Of a stretch of DNA of 38,176 nucleotides, positions 7,454-18,198 are shown piece by piece. This DNA is from an uncultured Bacteroidales bacterium (GTDB taxonomy: Bacteria; Bacteroidota; Bacteroidia; Bacteroidales; TTA-H9), in assembly GCA_937981455.1 (NCBI GenBank), contig CALJNV010000140.1, positions 1 to 38,176 of the forward strand, given 5' to 3'. The position numbers and the translations under genes are program-made. Positions within the stretch are counted from its first letter, which is position 1. Each line of letters opens with the position of its first letter. Under the pieces are notes generated by a model. That model worked only from the letters and a program-made list of their open reading frames with translations, searched no databases and had not been told where the DNA came from.

Positions 7454-8812
7454 TTATTCCTCGCTTACTACAGCCAGGGTATTTTTTACTATCCCTTTCT
7501 TTTTCCATTTGCCGGTTTTGTAATAAATGTAGCTAGCCGATACACCGCAAGACCAGGCAAGAGGTATGGCCCACCAGATACCTTTTTCACCCATAATGCC
7601 AGATAGGGCATAAGAAAGCGGTACCCGGATAAGCCACAAAGAAAAGAGCGTTATAAACATTGGTATCAACGTATCGCCCGCACCCCGCAATACGCCATTG
7701 ACGGTAAACATAGTAGTTAAAAGAAGATAAAATGAGGCCACAATCCTAAGGTAATCAACGCCTTTGCTTATTACAACGGGATCAGTGGTAAATATCAGCA
7801 TGAGCTGCCGACCAAAAACCCAAAAAATGAAAGTACCTGCGAGAGCCACCACAGCCGACATTTTAAGGGTAGCTCTGAGACCATTTTTCACACGGTCGGT
7901 GCGGCCAGCGCCCATATTCTGGCCGGTGAAAGAGGATAGAGCAGCAGAAAGATTCATGGCAGGCATGGTGGCAAAAGAGTCGATACGGCCAGCGGCTGAA
8001 TAAGCAGCTACGGTGTCGGTGCCAAAACGGTTTACAATGCTGTAAATAGCCATCATACCCAAAGAAAACACAGTATGTTGTACTCCGGAGGGAAGACCGA
8101 TTTGCAGGCTTCGACGCATGATGGCTTTATCGTAAGTAAATTTACGAAAACTCAGATTGATAAGCTTATGATTATGGTTGATCCACAATACCATGGTAAG
8201 AAAGGCTCCAGCCTGGGCAATAACCGTAGCAATAGCAGCCCCTTCTATACCCCATTTAAACACTAAAACGAATAAAAGGTCAAGGCCTATATTAACTACC
8301 GTAGAAATGATGAGAAACCACAAGGGGGTAGTGCTATCGCCAATGCCCCTAAGCAAAGATGTCATGCCATTAAATCCAAAGAAAAAAAGACTACCGCCCA
8401 TGTAAATGTGAAGGTAACTAACGGCATAGGGCAAAACCTCATCAGGGAGCCTTGTTAACCTGAGAATGGGCCGGCTTAGAGCTATGCCGAGCAGAGTAGT
8501 TATCAACCCTGACCAAAATAAAAAAATCCACATAGTATCCATGGAGACCTTCAATTTATCCATTTGTTTGGCTCCGAAATACTGAGAAATTATAATACTA
8601 AAACCCATTCCTATCCCTATGACAAGGGCCACAAACACGAAGATGAAAGGAAAAGAAGCACCCACAGCAGCCAGAGCCTCTTTTCCCACAAAATGTCCGA
8701 TAATGATACTGTCGACGATGTTGTAAAGTTGTTGAAATACATTACCGGCAAGCATGGGTATAGCGAATCGTAAAATAATTTTCCCTTCATGGCCTGTGGT
8801 TAAATCTTTCAT
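7454..8812 (-). CDS. MATE family efflux transporter
   Basis: The 452-residue inner-membrane protein has about twelve hydrophobic helices and the duplicated MATE architecture. The opening I-L-R-F-A-I-P-M-L-A-G-N-V-F-Q-Q-L-Y-N-I-V-D is typical of the NorM/DinF-type bacterial branch. The second half repeats the pattern at L-Q-I-G-L-P-S-G-V-Q-H. The family exports cationic drugs or metabolites in exchange for Na+ or H+; the substrate is not predictable. It begins four bases after the retropepsin-like gene and is probably part of the transglycosylase-uvrA-kinase transcript. Its length is normal and no frame disruption is visible. Confidence 0.9.
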   Translation of the reverse strand: MKDLTTGHEGKIILRFAIPMLAGNVFQQLYNIVDSIIIGHFVGKEALAAVGASFPFIFVFVALVIGIGMGFSIIISQYFGAKQMDKLKVSMDTMWIFLFWSGLITTLLGIALSRPILRLTRLPDEVLPYAVSYLHIYMGGSLFFFGFNGMTSLLRGIGDSTTPLWFLIISTVVNIGLDLLFVLVFKWGIEGAAIATVIAQAGAFLTMVLWINHNHKLINLSFRKFTYDKAIMRRSLQIGLPSGVQHTVFSLGMMAIYSIVNRFGTDTVAAYSAAGRIDSFATMPAMNLSAALSSFTGQNMGAGRTDRVKNGLRATLKMSAVVALAGTFIFWVFGRQLMLIFTTDPVVISKGVDYLRIVASFYLLLTTMFTVNGVLRGAGDTLIPMFITLFSLWLIRVPLSYALSGIMGEKGIWWAIPLAWSCGVSASYIYYKTGKWKKKGIVKNTLAVVSEE

Positions 8813-8816
8813 TTTT

Positions 8817-9665
8817 TTAACTTCGAACGATTAGTTTTTGGTCGGCACAAAATAATTCTACTTTTAAAGCAGACAAAAGGTCGTTACCCATAATCCCATC
8901 GAGGGGAGGGAAACCCAACCGCAGGTAGGCATGGTTTACATTTTCTAAATCAATCAATTTACCCGAGAAATCATGCAAAACCACATGACCTATCTCCAAC
9001 GTATTAAAATTCACGTTGCCCAAAGGCGCATATTCATCTTTAACACCTTTGCAGGGTTCATCCACAGGCTCGAGAAGGTTTTCATCAAATTCAACAATTT
9101 GATGAAAACGGCGGCTATTAAAAATAGTGACGGTGGCTCCGGTGTCAATAAACATATTTACTTTTTTCCCCATGATTTTGATTTGAACAACCAGGTGAGA
9201 GGCACCGGGAACAACAGAGAGTGCCCGAAAACGCAAAGCACGTGAATTACCCAGACGGAGAAGCTGTTTTCGAAAGCTGATCAGGGACCCAGGCAAGGTG
9301 AGTAGATCCCCGCCCAACACACCATGCACGGGACCTTCAATAAGCCTACCGAAGAGCTGTTCCAGGAGGGTGAGATCCGACATTATAACCTCGTAATGAG
9401 GAATTTGAATCTTGCCTACGGTAAAACTTCTCACAGGCAAGACGTAGGCCTCAAAATTTTCGCCCATACCCATGGCATGAAAAGTCGGGTCCTGGTATGG
9501 AAACTTGGCGGCAAAATAATGAATACGACGTTGGCAAAACACGGTGTGGGATGCACCGGTATCAATAAGCATTCGAGCGGGCAACCCGTTAATCTGTATA
9601 TTGACGAGTTGATGAACGCCCCGATCTTCTTTAACGTAAAACACCGGCAATACAGATTTTGCCAT
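8817..9665 (-). CDS. Two-lobed retropepsin-like aspartyl protease
   Basis: The 282-residue protein contains two copies of a retropepsin-type half-domain. Lobe 1 (about 18-145) has I-D-T-G-A-S with Asp35 and a later H-G-V-L-G-G-D-L-L (114-122). Lobe 2 (about 156-282) has I-D-T-G-A-T with Asp174 and D-G-I-M-G-N-D-L-L (256-264). Both catalytic D-T-G triplets and both hydrophobic-Gly motifs are retained. One chain could therefore form the full active site that retropepsins normally build as homodimers. No signal peptide is apparent, suggesting a cytoplasmic location. It lies 15 bases after the nucleoside kinase gene and 4 before the MATE gene. Its substrate is unknown. Confidence 0.85.
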   Translation of the reverse strand: MAKSVLPVFYVKEDRGVHQLVNIQINGLPARMLIDTGASHTVFCQRRIHYFAAKFPYQDPTFHAMGMGENFEAYVLPVRSFTVGKIQIPHYEVIMSDLTLLEQLFGRLIEGPVHGVLGGDLLTLPGSLISFRKQLLRLGNSRALRFRALSVVPGASHLVVQIKIMGKKVNMFIDTGATVTIFNSRRFHQIVEFDENLLEPVDEPCKGVKDEYAPLGNVNFNTLEIGHVVLHDFSGKLIDLENVNHAYLRLGFPPLDGIMGNDLLSALKVELFCADQKLIVRS

Positions 9666-9680
9666 AAGTTGAGTATTGGG

Positions 9681-11339
9681 TTAGTAAACGAAACTACTGC
9701 CGCCCAAAAATTCTCTCAAAATGCTAGTGGGAGGAATCTCGCGTGCCGAAATAGGCTGGAAATAAGACAAAAACTTAAGCAAGCGATTTGCTTCTGCGTA
9801 TTCTGGCTCACATTCTGGAATCGTTTTAAGCAATGGCTCGGCATAAGTTTTAAGCACAGCCAGTTCATATAAAAGCGCAGAGTTAAACATTACTTCCGCA
9901 TTTTCCTGATAAGGAAAGATATATTTTTCTTCACCATTACGTACACTGGGCCAGCGACGAAGAGTTTCAAGGGCTGAGTAGCCTCTAAATCGATAGTCGC
10001 GCACCATACGCCGAATGAGTCGATTATCAGTGGAATGAATAGGATTTTGTGCATCAATAGAAATCTGGGTGAGCGCTGATACAAAAATGCCAAATTTACA
10101 GGATGGTTCAATAGCCGGGGTGAGCTCTGGATTCAACCCATGAATACCCTCTACCACCAAAATCTGATCCTTGGTCATGCGAACCGGTGCTGGAGATAAA
10201 CTTCTTTTACCGGTTGTAAAATCGAATCGAGGCAACCTTACCTCTTTGCCTTGCATGAGATCATTGATATTTTGATTAAACAGAGCAATATCAATGGCTT
10301 TGATGGTTTCGAAATCGTAGTCTCCGTTTTCGTCGCGAGGCGTAAGCTCGCGATCCACGAAATAATTATCGAGCGAAATCTGCATAGGCCTTAGGCCCAA
10401 AACCATAAGTTGTATAGATAAGCGCTTGCTGAATGTGGTCTTGCCCGACGATGAGGGTCCAGAAATAAGTATCACTCTTACGTGATCCCGCATCTTATAA
10501 ATTTTATCAGCAATGCGCGCAATGCGTTTTTCATGCAGGGCTTCGGCAATTTTTATCAAGTCAGTGTCGCGCTTTTCCCGGGTGGCCTCATTCAAATCGC
10601 CCACATAAGCGGCCCCCAAAATATTAACCCATTTTCGATGTTCGCGAAATACTTTGAATAATTTAGGCTGATAGTAAACTTTATCGGGTATTTCAAAGGT
10701 TTCGGGATCGGGAACCCTGAGGAGAATACCCTTGTAATAGGGTTGAAGATCAAAACGGGTGAGATAGCCAGTTGAGGGTACCAGGTAACCATAAAAATAA
10801 TTGATGTAACCGTTCATTCCATATACCGAGGTGTACATCTCATGTCGCAACCTGAAAAGTTTAGCCTTTTCGAAATGGCGGTGTTTTTCAAACAATTCAG
10901 CGGCTTCAGGTGTAGGGATTTCATTCCGGGTAAATGGAAGATCTTGCTTTACAAGCTCTTCCATCTTCGATTTCAATTCATAAATCAAGTCGGCATTTAC
11001 CTCGGCACCATCCACCTCGGCATACCATCCCTTGCTTACACCATGCTCGATGCGCAAAAAAGCTTGTGGTTTGAGTTCCCTCAAAGCAGCGTAAAGCAAA
11101 AAAGCAACACTGCGTACATACATCCGGTAACCAATCGGATGCGTGTAATCTATGAACAAAATGGTCTTGGGTTTGTAGAGATCGTAATTGAGCTCTCTTA
11201 ATTTGTTGTTGACCAAGGCACCCAAGACGGGATAACGGGTTTCAATCTTTAAATCTTGTGCAATTTCACGCAAAGTGGTTGCTCTGGGATAAGATTTGCG
11301 TACATTGTTGTTGATACAAATTATTTCTATGGTGCTCAT
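9681..11339 (-). CDS. Nucleoside (uridine-like) kinase with N-terminal TGS and ThrRS-like domains
   Basis: The 552-residue protein has three regions. Residues 1-65 form a TGS-like domain. Residues about 70-200 resemble the second additional domain of threonyl-tRNA synthetase, with H-G-V-S-K-G-W-Y-A-E-V-D and H-R-H-F-E-K-A-K-L-F-R. A phosphoribulokinase/uridine kinase domain follows from about 285, with Walker A G-P-S-S-S-G-K-T at 294-301. Proteins of this architecture are annotated as nucleoside kinases that phosphorylate uridine or cytidine; the role of the tRNA-synthetase-like part is unclear. The gene starts four bases after uvrA ends and is followed closely by the retropepsin-like gene. 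Confidence 0.88.
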   Translation of the reverse strand: MSTIEIICINNNVRKSYPRATTLREIAQDLKIETRYPVLGALVNNKLRELNYDLYKPKTILFIDYTHPIGYRMYVRSVAFLLYAALRELKPQAFLRIEHGVSKGWYAEVDGAEVNADLIYELKSKMEELVKQDLPFTRNEIPTPEAAELFEKHRHFEKAKLFRLRHEMYTSVYGMNGYINYFYGYLVPSTGYLTRFDLQPYYKGILLRVPDPETFEIPDKVYYQPKLFKVFREHRKWVNILGAAYVGDLNEATREKRDTDLIKIAEALHEKRIARIADKIYKMRDHVRVILISGPSSSGKTTFSKRLSIQLMVLGLRPMQISLDNYFVDRELTPRDENGDYDFETIKAIDIALFNQNINDLMQGKEVRLPRFDFTTGKRSLSPAPVRMTKDQILVVEGIHGLNPELTPAIEPSCKFGIFVSALTQISIDAQNPIHSTDNRLIRRMVRDYRFRGYSALETLRRWPSVRNGEEKYIFPYQENAEVMFNSALLYELAVLKTYAEPLLKTIPECEPEYAEANRLLKFLSYFQPISAREIPPTSILREFLGGSSFVY

Positions 11340-11343
11340 AGCT

Positions 11344-14202
11344 TTACTTTAAAATGCATTGTAGAAACTGACCGGTATAACTCTCGGGATGGCGAGCAAT
11401 TTCTTCGGGGGTACCGGCAGCTACAATTCTACCCCCTTTTTGCCCGCCTTCGGGGCCAATGTCGATTATGTAATCGGCTACTTTAATCACTTCCATGTTA
11501 TGTTCAATCACCAAAATAGTATTCCCCCTGTCGGTTAGGGTTTGCAATACTTGAAGCAATACATTTACATCTTCGAAATGAAGACCTGTGGTAGGTTCAT
11601 CGAGAATATAAAGTGTTTTTCCTGTATCGCGACGCGAAAGTTCAGCCGCCAGCTTCACTCTCTGGGCTTCACCCCCTGAAAGGGTAGTCGACGACTGCCC
11701 AAGCGTAATGTAACCTAAGCCCACATCCTGCAAGGTTTTAATTTTTTGAACGATTGAAGGAATATTTTCAAAAAACTCCACGGCCTGATCGATGGTCATG
11801 TTCAGCACATCGTTGATACTTCTTCCCTTGTATCGAACTTCGAGTGTTTCCCGATTGTATCGTTTACCCTGACAGGTTTCGCAAGGCACCATCACATCTG
11901 GAAGAAAATTCATTTCTATAACCCTAAGTCCGGCTCCACCACAGGTTTCGCATCGACCTCCCTTAACATTAAATGAAAATCGACCGGGTTTATAACCCCG
12001 TATTTTGGCTTCAGGCAAAGAGGCATACAATTGACGAATCTCATCGAAAACTTTAGTATACGTGGCTGGGTTGCTTCTAGGGGTTCGACCAATAGGGGTT
12101 TGATCGACCTCAATAACTTTATCGATGTATTTAAGACCCTCCAGAGAATCATAGGGCAGGGCCGCTTTTTGGGAACGATAAAGTTCACGACTCAGTATGG
12201 GGTATAACGTTTCATTAATAAGGCTCGATTTTCCGCTGCCCGATACGCCTGTAACGCAGACAAAAAGTCCCAGCGGCAAATCCAGCGTAACATTTTTTAA
12301 GTTGTGTCCTCTTGCGCCTTTCAGGATAAGGTGCTTTCCATTTCCCTTACGTCGGGTAGAAGGTATAGGAATACGTTTTTCGCCCCGCAGATATTGACAA
12401 GTTAAAGAATTTTGTGTGAGCAATTGTTCAGGGGTGCCAATGGCCACAATACGTCCCCCATGAATACCTGCACCAGGGCCCATATCAATTACATAATCCG
12501 CAGAACGGATCATCTCTTCGTCATGCTCCACCACGATTACTGAATTACCACTGTCGCGCAGGGCTTTCAATGAATCGATCAACCGATGATTGTCGCGTTG
12601 ATGAAGGCCAATACTTGGTTCATCGAGGATATAAAGTACGCCCGTAAGTTGACTCCCAATCTGCGTAGCCAGGCGTATTCGTTGGCTCTCACCTCCCGAA
12701 AGACTTCGAGCGGTTCTGTTGCACGATAAATAACCCAATCCAACATTGAGCAGAAACTTTAGCCGCGATCGTATTTCTCGAATAATCTCTTTCCCTATAA
12801 TAAATTCTCTATCACTGAGGCGTTCTGGCAATTCTGCAAACCATGCGTCAAGGCTCTCCAAATCCATTTGGGCCAACTCGGCAATATTCTTTTCAGCTAT
12901 TTTATACCATAGAGATTCTTTTTTAAGCCGCGTACCTTCGCACTCAGGGCACTCTACTTGATTGATAAAACCGCTTACCCATTTGCGAATGTTAGCCGAC
13001 TCGCCTTCTTCATATTGATTCAAAATAAAATTCACCAGTCCGTCGAAATCGAGGCGATAGGTATTTACAACCCCAGCGTATTCTTTTTGAAAAACAAAAC
13101 CTTCACTACTGCCATAAAGTATAGTGTTGATGGCTTCTTCTGGCAACTCCCCTACTGGGGTGTCGAGGGTACAGCCGTAACGTTTTACAATACCTTCGAA
13201 TTGGGTAAAAATATAGTTGTTTTTAAATTCACCCGCCGGAGCGATGCCTCCTTTGCGAATACTTAGCCTGGGGTCGGGAAAGACCTTTTGAAGATCAATT
13301 TCGCTGATTTGCCCCAATCCCCTGCATCGTGGACAGGCACCATAAGGCGAATTAAAAGAAAAGGTATTAGGCTCGGGTTCTTCGTAGGCTAAGCCCGTTT
13401 CAGGGTCCATTAAATTGCGGCTTAAATGGCGCAGCTCACGCGGGTCATCTTTCAATAGAATTATACTTCCCTTGCCTTGCCTCATGGCAGTATCTATTGA
13501 GCGCACCAATCGATCGTGATTCTCCTCATTGATCACTATCCTATCGACCACCAACTCGATATCGTGAACTTTGTATCGATCGAGCTGACGAACATCACTG
13601 AGTGATTTCAAATCTCCGTCAACCCTTACCCGGGTATATCCCTGCTTTCGCAGGTTATCGAAAACTTCACGGTAGTGCCCTTTGCGTCCTTTAACTAAAG
13701 AGGCTAAAATATAGAGTTTCTCACCGGCATATTCTCTTTCAATTAGTTCCCTGATTTCTTTCTCAGAATATTTAATCATAGGCTTTCCGCTCAGATACGA
13801 ATAAGCCGTGGCTATGCGAGCAAACAACAATCGCAAAAAGTCGTATATTTCAGTAATGGTGCCAACGGTAGAACGTGGATTGGTAACCGTAGTCTTTTGA
13901 TCAATAGAGATTACGGGGCTCAGGCCGGTTATTTTATCTACATCGGGCCTCTCAAGATTTCCAATAAATTGCCGGGCATAGGCCGAGAAGGTTTCCATAT
14001 ATCGGCGTTGTCCTTCAGCATAAATCGTATCGAAGGCCAGCGAGGACTTACCGCTGCCACTCAAACCTGTAAAAACCACCAGCCTGTTGCGAGGTATGAC
14101 CACATCAATGTTTTTCAGGTTGTGAACCCGAGCCCCTTCCACCCTGAGTTCTTCCTGCATCAATACTTCAGCGTGCAATTCAACAGTATCTTTCACACTC
14201 AT
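11344..14202 (-). CDS. uvrA: Excinuclease ABC subunit A
   Basis: UvrA is the DNA-damage sensor of nucleotide excision repair. It dimerises, scans DNA and loads UvrB. The 952-residue protein has the expected duplicated ABC ATPase layout: Walker A at 46-53 and 652-659 (G-L/V-S-G-S-G-K-S), and ABC signatures L-S-G-G-E at 501-505 and 841-845. The C-terminal zinc module has Cys751, Cys754, Cys774 and Cys777, and further cysteine pairs occur at 290/293 and 418/421. The start codon shares an ATGA with the stop of the upstream lytic transglycosylase gene, supporting this start over the Met at residue 15. No truncation is seen. Confidence 0.97.
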   Translation of the reverse strand: MSVKDTVELHAEVLMQEELRVEGARVHNLKNIDVVIPRNRLVVFTGLSGSGKSSLAFDTIYAEGQRRYMETFSAYARQFIGNLERPDVDKITGLSPVISIDQKTTVTNPRSTVGTITEIYDFLRLLFARIATAYSYLSGKPMIKYSEKEIRELIEREYAGEKLYILASLVKGRKGHYREVFDNLRKQGYTRVRVDGDLKSLSDVRQLDRYKVHDIELVVDRIVINEENHDRLVRSIDTAMRQGKGSIILLKDDPRELRHLSRNLMDPETGLAYEEPEPNTFSFNSPYGACPRCRGLGQISEIDLQKVFPDPRLSIRKGGIAPAGEFKNNYIFTQFEGIVKRYGCTLDTPVGELPEEAINTILYGSSEGFVFQKEYAGVVNTYRLDFDGLVNFILNQYEEGESANIRKWVSGFINQVECPECEGTRLKKESLWYKIAEKNIAELAQMDLESLDAWFAELPERLSDREFIIGKEIIREIRSRLKFLLNVGLGYLSCNRTARSLSGGESQRIRLATQIGSQLTGVLYILDEPSIGLHQRDNHRLIDSLKALRDSGNSVIVVEHDEEMIRSADYVIDMGPGAGIHGGRIVAIGTPEQLLTQNSLTCQYLRGEKRIPIPSTRRKGNGKHLILKGARGHNLKNVTLDLPLGLFVCVTGVSGSGKSSLINETLYPILSRELYRSQKAALPYDSLEGLKYIDKVIEVDQTPIGRTPRSNPATYTKVFDEIRQLYASLPEAKIRGYKPGRFSFNVKGGRCETCGGAGLRVIEMNFLPDVMVPCETCQGKRYNRETLEVRYKGRSINDVLNMTIDQAVEFFENIPSIVQKIKTLQDVGLGYITLGQSSTTLSGGEAQRVKLAAELSRRDTGKTLYILDEPTTGLHFEDVNVLLQVLQTLTDRGNTILVIEHNMEVIKVADYIIDIGPEGGQKGGRIVAAGTPEEIARHPESYTGQFLQCILK

Positions 14203-15188
14203 TTCGATGTATCCACCTCATTAACTGACTCCCTGAGCAGGGCATCGTAATCGTTATACTTACTTGTTGCTATTTTTATTGTATAAACTTTTCCAGATTT
14301 TACTACAAGTGCAGTATCGCGAATCCAAGGATTCAATTCTCGTAAAATACGGTAATTGATTCCTTGTTTACGAGACCATTCTACCAAATTTGGTATATTT
14401 TCCGAAACAGTTACTTCTTTTATGGGAAGTCTTGGATACAAATCTTCCTTGCGCAGCACATACCCATATCGTTGAGGATGTTCGAAGATGAGTTTGAATG
14501 CCAAAATCCTGAAAACATAACGCGAAGTTTCTGGATTCATATACATTTCATAGTAATTGGATGTTTTTTGGGTTCCTACAATGCGATCCATACGCCCCAT
14601 ACCCCCATTAAAGGCAGCAGCGGCAGTGGTCCAACTGCCGTATTTTTGGTAAGCTTTTTTCAAAAACTTACAAAAAGCCTGGGTTGCTTTTTCAAGATGA
14701 TAGCGTTCGTCAATCTGAGGATTAACCTCAAGCCCGTATTCTTTAGCTGTTTCAGGCAGAAACTGCCAATAGCCTGCTGCACCCGCAGGGGAAACATCGT
14801 GTAAAAAACCACTCTCAGCCAATACCAGATACTTAAAATCTACAGGAACACCTTCACGCTTGAGTATAGGTTCAATGACAGGAAAAAATCGATGCGCACG
14901 TTTAAAAAGTATCAACGATTGACTGTGCCAATAAGTATTTATGGTTAGCTCCCTGTCAAGGGACTCACGAACATAAAAAAGGTTGAGGGGAACATTTTCG
15001 CCTGCAAACGACATTTTTCGAGGTAAAGGGACTGCCACTGTGGCAGCACCGGAACGTTTCATAAAGTCATCGTCGAAAGGTTCTGCAGTAAAATGCCAGG
15101 CAGCAAAAACAAGGATTACCAATAAAATGGCAAGATGAGCTAATAAAAGAACCCGATATTTTTTCTTAAAATCGAATAATTTTCTCAT
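14199..15188 (-). CDS. Membrane-anchored lytic transglycosylase (SLT domain)
   Basis: Enzymes of this type cut the MurNAc-GlcNAc bond of peptidoglycan, leaving 1,6-anhydro ends. After a basic N-terminus, residues about 12-31 form a single membrane anchor. The SLT catalytic domain carries Glu125 in L-V-L-A-E-S-G-F, then S-P-A-G-A-A-G-Y-W-Q-F-L-P-E-T-A and A-A-A-F-N-G-G, the standard MltD/Slt motifs. A short C-terminal part may be a degenerate peptidoglycan-binding region. The frame extends to an ATG at 15233, but that lies beside a TAATTTTG promoter element. The ATG at 15188 (329 residues) gives a proper basic N-terminus. The stop overlaps the uvrA start by four bases. Confidence 0.9.
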   Translation of the reverse strand: MRKLFDFKKKYRVLLLAHLAILLVILVFAAWHFTAEPFDDDFMKRSGAATVAVPLPRKMSFAGENVPLNLFYVRESLDRELTINTYWHSQSLILFKRAHRFFPVIEPILKREGVPVDFKYLVLAESGFLHDVSPAGAAGYWQFLPETAKEYGLEVNPQIDERYHLEKATQAFCKFLKKAYQKYGSWTTAAAAFNGGMGRMDRIVGTQKTSNYYEMYMNPETSRYVFRILAFKLIFEHPQRYGYVLRKEDLYPRLPIKEVTVSENIPNLVEWSRKQGINYRILRELNPWIRDTALVVKSGKVYTIKIATSKYNDYDALLRESVNEVDTSK

Positions 15189-15230
15189 AAAACTCTTATA
15201 AATCGCAACACAGGTCAAAAAAAAGCTTTG

Positions 15231-15238
15231 CAAAATTA
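15231..15238 (-). promoter_or_regulatory. -7 element for the transglycosylase-uvrA operon
   Basis: The minus strand reads TAATTTTG, a full match to TAnnTTTG, 43 bases before the ATG at 15188. No good -33 TTG is found at the usual distance, so this call rests on the -7 box and position. Confidence 0.45.
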
Positions 15239-15301
15239 CACCATATTACTGCAAGCAGAAGAACCCATATGGGGATAAAACCTATATGCAAGCCTGAACT
15301 A

Positions 15302-15338
15302 CAAAGAGAAAACAGCCGGAATATGGCATCTCCGGCTG
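15302..15338 (-). terminator. Intrinsic terminator after clpC
   Basis: On the minus strand, CAGCCGGA and TCCGGCTG form a perfect 8-bp GC-rich stem around a 10-base loop. A T-rich tail (TTTTCTCTTT) follows. It lies about 24 bases past the clpC stop and separates clpC from the transglycosylase operon. Confidence 0.7.
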
Positions 15339-15361
15339 CAGCTCAAAGAGGTTGGACCCTA

Positions 15362-17938
15362 TCACGACAGGCCAGGCGTTTCCTGGGGTGTAGTATGTGA
15401 AGAGGTTTGAATAACAATCTCTTGTTTATCATTGTCGAAATCTATAATGATGGTATCACCCGCCTGCATTTTGCTGCGAATAATTTCCTCGGCAAGGGCA
15501 TCTTCTACATATTTTTGAATAGCTCGTTTTAGAGGACGAGCGCCAAAATTGGGATCCCATCCTTTTTCTACGAGAAAATCTTTGGCACTGGTGGTAACCA
15601 TGATTTCGTATTTCAGAGAGCGCACCCTTTCATAAAGAAATTTCATCTCTATATCGATAATCTTGTGTATGTCTTCACGCTCTAAATTTTCGAAGATGAT
15701 GATGTCGTCGATACGGTTAAGAAACTCAGGCGAGAAGGTTTTTCTGAGGGCATTTTCTATCACACTACGGGCATGCTCATTTTGTTGGGCCGTTTTAGCA
15801 GCTGTAGCAAAGCCTACACCTTGACCGAATTCTTTTAATTGGCGCGAACCGATATTGGAGGTCATGATAATGATGGTATTTTTGAAATCCACCTTACGAC
15901 CCAGGCTATCCGTTAGAACGCCATCATCGAGTACTTGCAGGAGCAAATGAAAAACATCGGGATGGGCTTTTTCAATTTCATCCAGCAGTACAATGGAATA
16001 AGGTTTACGACGAACTTTTTCGGTAAGCTGTCCGCCCTCTTCGTATCCTACATAGCCTGGAGGTGCGCCAATGAGGCGAGATACAGCGAATTTCTCCATG
16101 TACTCGCTCATGTCTATGCGTATCAAAGCATCCTCAGAGTCGAAAAGATACCTAGCCAACACCTTGGCCATGTGGGTTTTCCCTACACCTGTAGGCCCCA
16201 AGAAGATAAAATTACCAATAGGTTTATTAGGATCCTTCAGCCCAGCCCGATTTCTTCGAATGGCACGTACTATTTTGCGAATGGCTTCATCCTGCCCAAT
16301 GACGCTGCCTTTCAACTCTTCTTCCATATGTAACAGCCTTTCGCTTTCATTTTGGGCCACCTTCTGTATCGGAATGCCTGTCATCATGGCCACAACCTCC
16401 GAAACATTTTCTTCGGTAACCCATTCCCGATGTATACGCGACTCTTCTTCCCAGCGTTTTTTGGCCCGCTCCAGTTCATTGCTCAACTTACGCTCCGTAT
16501 CGCGATGCATGGCGGCTTCCTCAAACTTTTGGGCACTAATAGCTGCATTCTTCCTTGCCCTCACCTCTTCTATGTTTTTCTCTATATGAAGGATTTCTTC
16601 TGGCACTCTGATATTCTTCATATGCACACGGGCTCCTGCTTCGTCGAGGGCATCAATGGCTTTGTCAGGCAAATAGCGATCTGTAATGTATCGCAGGGTA
16701 AGATTAACACATGCTCGAAGTGCCTCGTCAGTATATTTTACCAAATGATGGTCTTCATACTTTTCTTTGATATTGTTAAGTATTTCAAGAGTTTCTTCGG
16801 GTGTGGTGGGGTCAACCATAACCTTCTGAAAACGCCGTTCGAGGGCACCATCTTTTTCAATATATTGGCGATATTCGTCAAGTGTAGTAGCCCCTATAAC
16901 TTGTATCTCGCCTCTGGCCAAGGCGGGTTTAAACATATTGGATGCATCGAGGCTTCCTGTAGCGTTGCCAGCTCCTACCAACGTGTGAATCTCATCAATA
17001 AAAAGAATCACATCCGGATTTTTTTCCAGTTCATTCAAAACGGCCTTCATCCGCTCCTCAAATTGGCCTCTGTATTTGGTTCCGGCTACCAAGGAGCCTA
17101 AGTCGAGAGCTACAATGCGCTTGTTGAAAAGCGACCGAGGTACCTGCCGCTTGATTATACGAATGGCCAGTCCTTCAGCAATGGCCGACTTACCCACACC
17201 GGGCTCTCCTATTAATATGGGATTGTTTTTCTTACGGCGACTTAAAATTTGCGCAATCCGCTCCATCTCCCTTTCTCTTCCTACAATGGGATCCAATCTA
17301 CCCTCTTCGGCAGCACGCGTAATGTCGCGCCCAAAATTATCGAGTACTGGTGTGCGGCTTTTAGGATCTGCGTTGCGCTTGAGATTCTGAAATTCTTTAT
17401 CTTCATCCGGCTCATCTTCTGCGTCACCTCCTCCGCCCCGGGAATATCCATCCCTGGGCTCCTCATACCGCGATTCCTTTTCTTTGTCCTCGGGGCGAGC
17501 TGTCATGGTCCTTACTTCATTCTTAATGTCTTCATAATCAATGTTGTAATCCTCCAGAACCCTAACTACCAGATTGTCACCTACTTTTAAAATGGCTAAT
17601 AAAAGATGTTCGGTCCCAATGAGCTCACTTTTCAAGTCTTTAGCTTCTAAATAGGTCATCTTAAGCACCCTTTCAGCTTGTTTCACCAAACCGATGTTCT
17701 TGCTTTCTGCATCGGGTAATGGGGCTACAGGCTTTGCAATGGCACTTTCAATTGTCTTACGCATTTCGTTCAGGCTGGCACCCAAATACAACATAATTTG
17801 CACAGCCATGCCCTCCCCTTCTCGCAATATACCCAAAAAGATATGTTCTACACCAATTACATCGCTTCCCAACCGGATGGCTTCCTCGCGGCTGTATGAC
17901 AAAACGTCTTTAACTCTTTGTGAAAATTTAGCTTCCAT
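15362..17938 (-). CDS. clpC: AAA+ unfoldase ClpC, ATP-binding subunit of Clp protease
   Basis: ClpC unfolds protein substrates and feeds them to ClpP. The 858 residues show two N-terminal Clp-N repeats (about 1-70 and 80-145), then a Gly- and acid-rich linker (about 150-190). AAA-1 has Walker A G-E-P-G-V-G-K-S at 244-251 and Walker B I-L-F-I-D-E near 311-316. A UVR-type coiled middle domain lies at about 450-495. AAA-2 has Walker A G-P-T-G-V-G-K-T at 581-588 and Walker B near 649-655. The V-G-F tripeptide at 708-710 fits the ClpP-docking loop. The middle domain and Clp-N repeats distinguish it from ClpA and ClpB. It diverges from gyrA, a common arrangement in the phylum. Confidence 0.96.
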   Translation of the reverse strand: MEAKFSQRVKDVLSYSREEAIRLGSDVIGVEHIFLGILREGEGMAVQIMLYLGASLNEMRKTIESAIAKPVAPLPDAESKNIGLVKQAERVLKMTYLEAKDLKSELIGTEHLLLAILKVGDNLVVRVLEDYNIDYEDIKNEVRTMTARPEDKEKESRYEEPRDGYSRGGGGDAEDEPDEDKEFQNLKRNADPKSRTPVLDNFGRDITRAAEEGRLDPIVGREREMERIAQILSRRKKNNPILIGEPGVGKSAIAEGLAIRIIKRQVPRSLFNKRIVALDLGSLVAGTKYRGQFEERMKAVLNELEKNPDVILFIDEIHTLVGAGNATGSLDASNMFKPALARGEIQVIGATTLDEYRQYIEKDGALERRFQKVMVDPTTPEETLEILNNIKEKYEDHHLVKYTDEALRACVNLTLRYITDRYLPDKAIDALDEAGARVHMKNIRVPEEILHIEKNIEEVRARKNAAISAQKFEEAAMHRDTERKLSNELERAKKRWEEESRIHREWVTEENVSEVVAMMTGIPIQKVAQNESERLLHMEEELKGSVIGQDEAIRKIVRAIRRNRAGLKDPNKPIGNFIFLGPTGVGKTHMAKVLARYLFDSEDALIRIDMSEYMEKFAVSRLIGAPPGYVGYEEGGQLTEKVRRKPYSIVLLDEIEKAHPDVFHLLLQVLDDGVLTDSLGRKVDFKNTIIIMTSNIGSRQLKEFGQGVGFATAAKTAQQNEHARSVIENALRKTFSPEFLNRIDDIIIFENLEREDIHKIIDIEMKFLYERVRSLKYEIMVTTSAKDFLVEKGWDPNFGARPLKRAIQKYVEDALAEEIIRSKMQAGDTIIIDFDNDKQEIVIQTSSHTTPQETPGLS

Positions 17939-18032
17939 CTATTTTTTATCGTCTCTAATATTAACAATCAATCTTAAATTTTTGTTCTTCAGTGTCTTTT
18001 AAGAAGAACATGAAGTTCAATAAATTTCGATG

Positions 18033-18040
18033 CAAATTTA
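18033..18040 (-). promoter_or_regulatory. -7 element upstream of clpC
   Basis: The minus strand carries TAAATTTG followed by C, a full TAnnTTTG match, about 95 bases before the clpC ATG. No -33 box is present at the standard spacing. No CIRCE-like or CtsR-like repeat was noticed between here and clpC. Confidence 0.4.
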
Positions 18041-18198
18041 CGACCAAAGCTGCAGGTGTCACATATTTTTTTTCAAAATTAAAGCCTATCAGCCATTCAG
18101 ATCCTATTTCTTGGTTTATTTTTTCAACAATCTGCCATTAGTTTATCAACAGCATCATTCCTGTTGTGGGTTGATGGGGGGGGTAATTATATTTTTCG

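Noticed and set aside
9324-9872. A 182-codon plus-strand open frame across the retropepsin and kinase genes
   Set aside because: It is antisense to two conserved genes and crosses their boundary, with no domain of its own.
16071-17101. Long plus-strand open frames (172 and 249 codons) inside clpC
   Set aside because: They lie antisense to well-conserved ClpC codons and their products are cysteine- and phenylalanine-rich shadows.
18174-18183. The run of eight Gs before gyrA as a phase-variable tract
   Set aside because: It lies in a spacer, and no variation can be shown from a single sequence; kept only as a note in the gyrA promoter entry.
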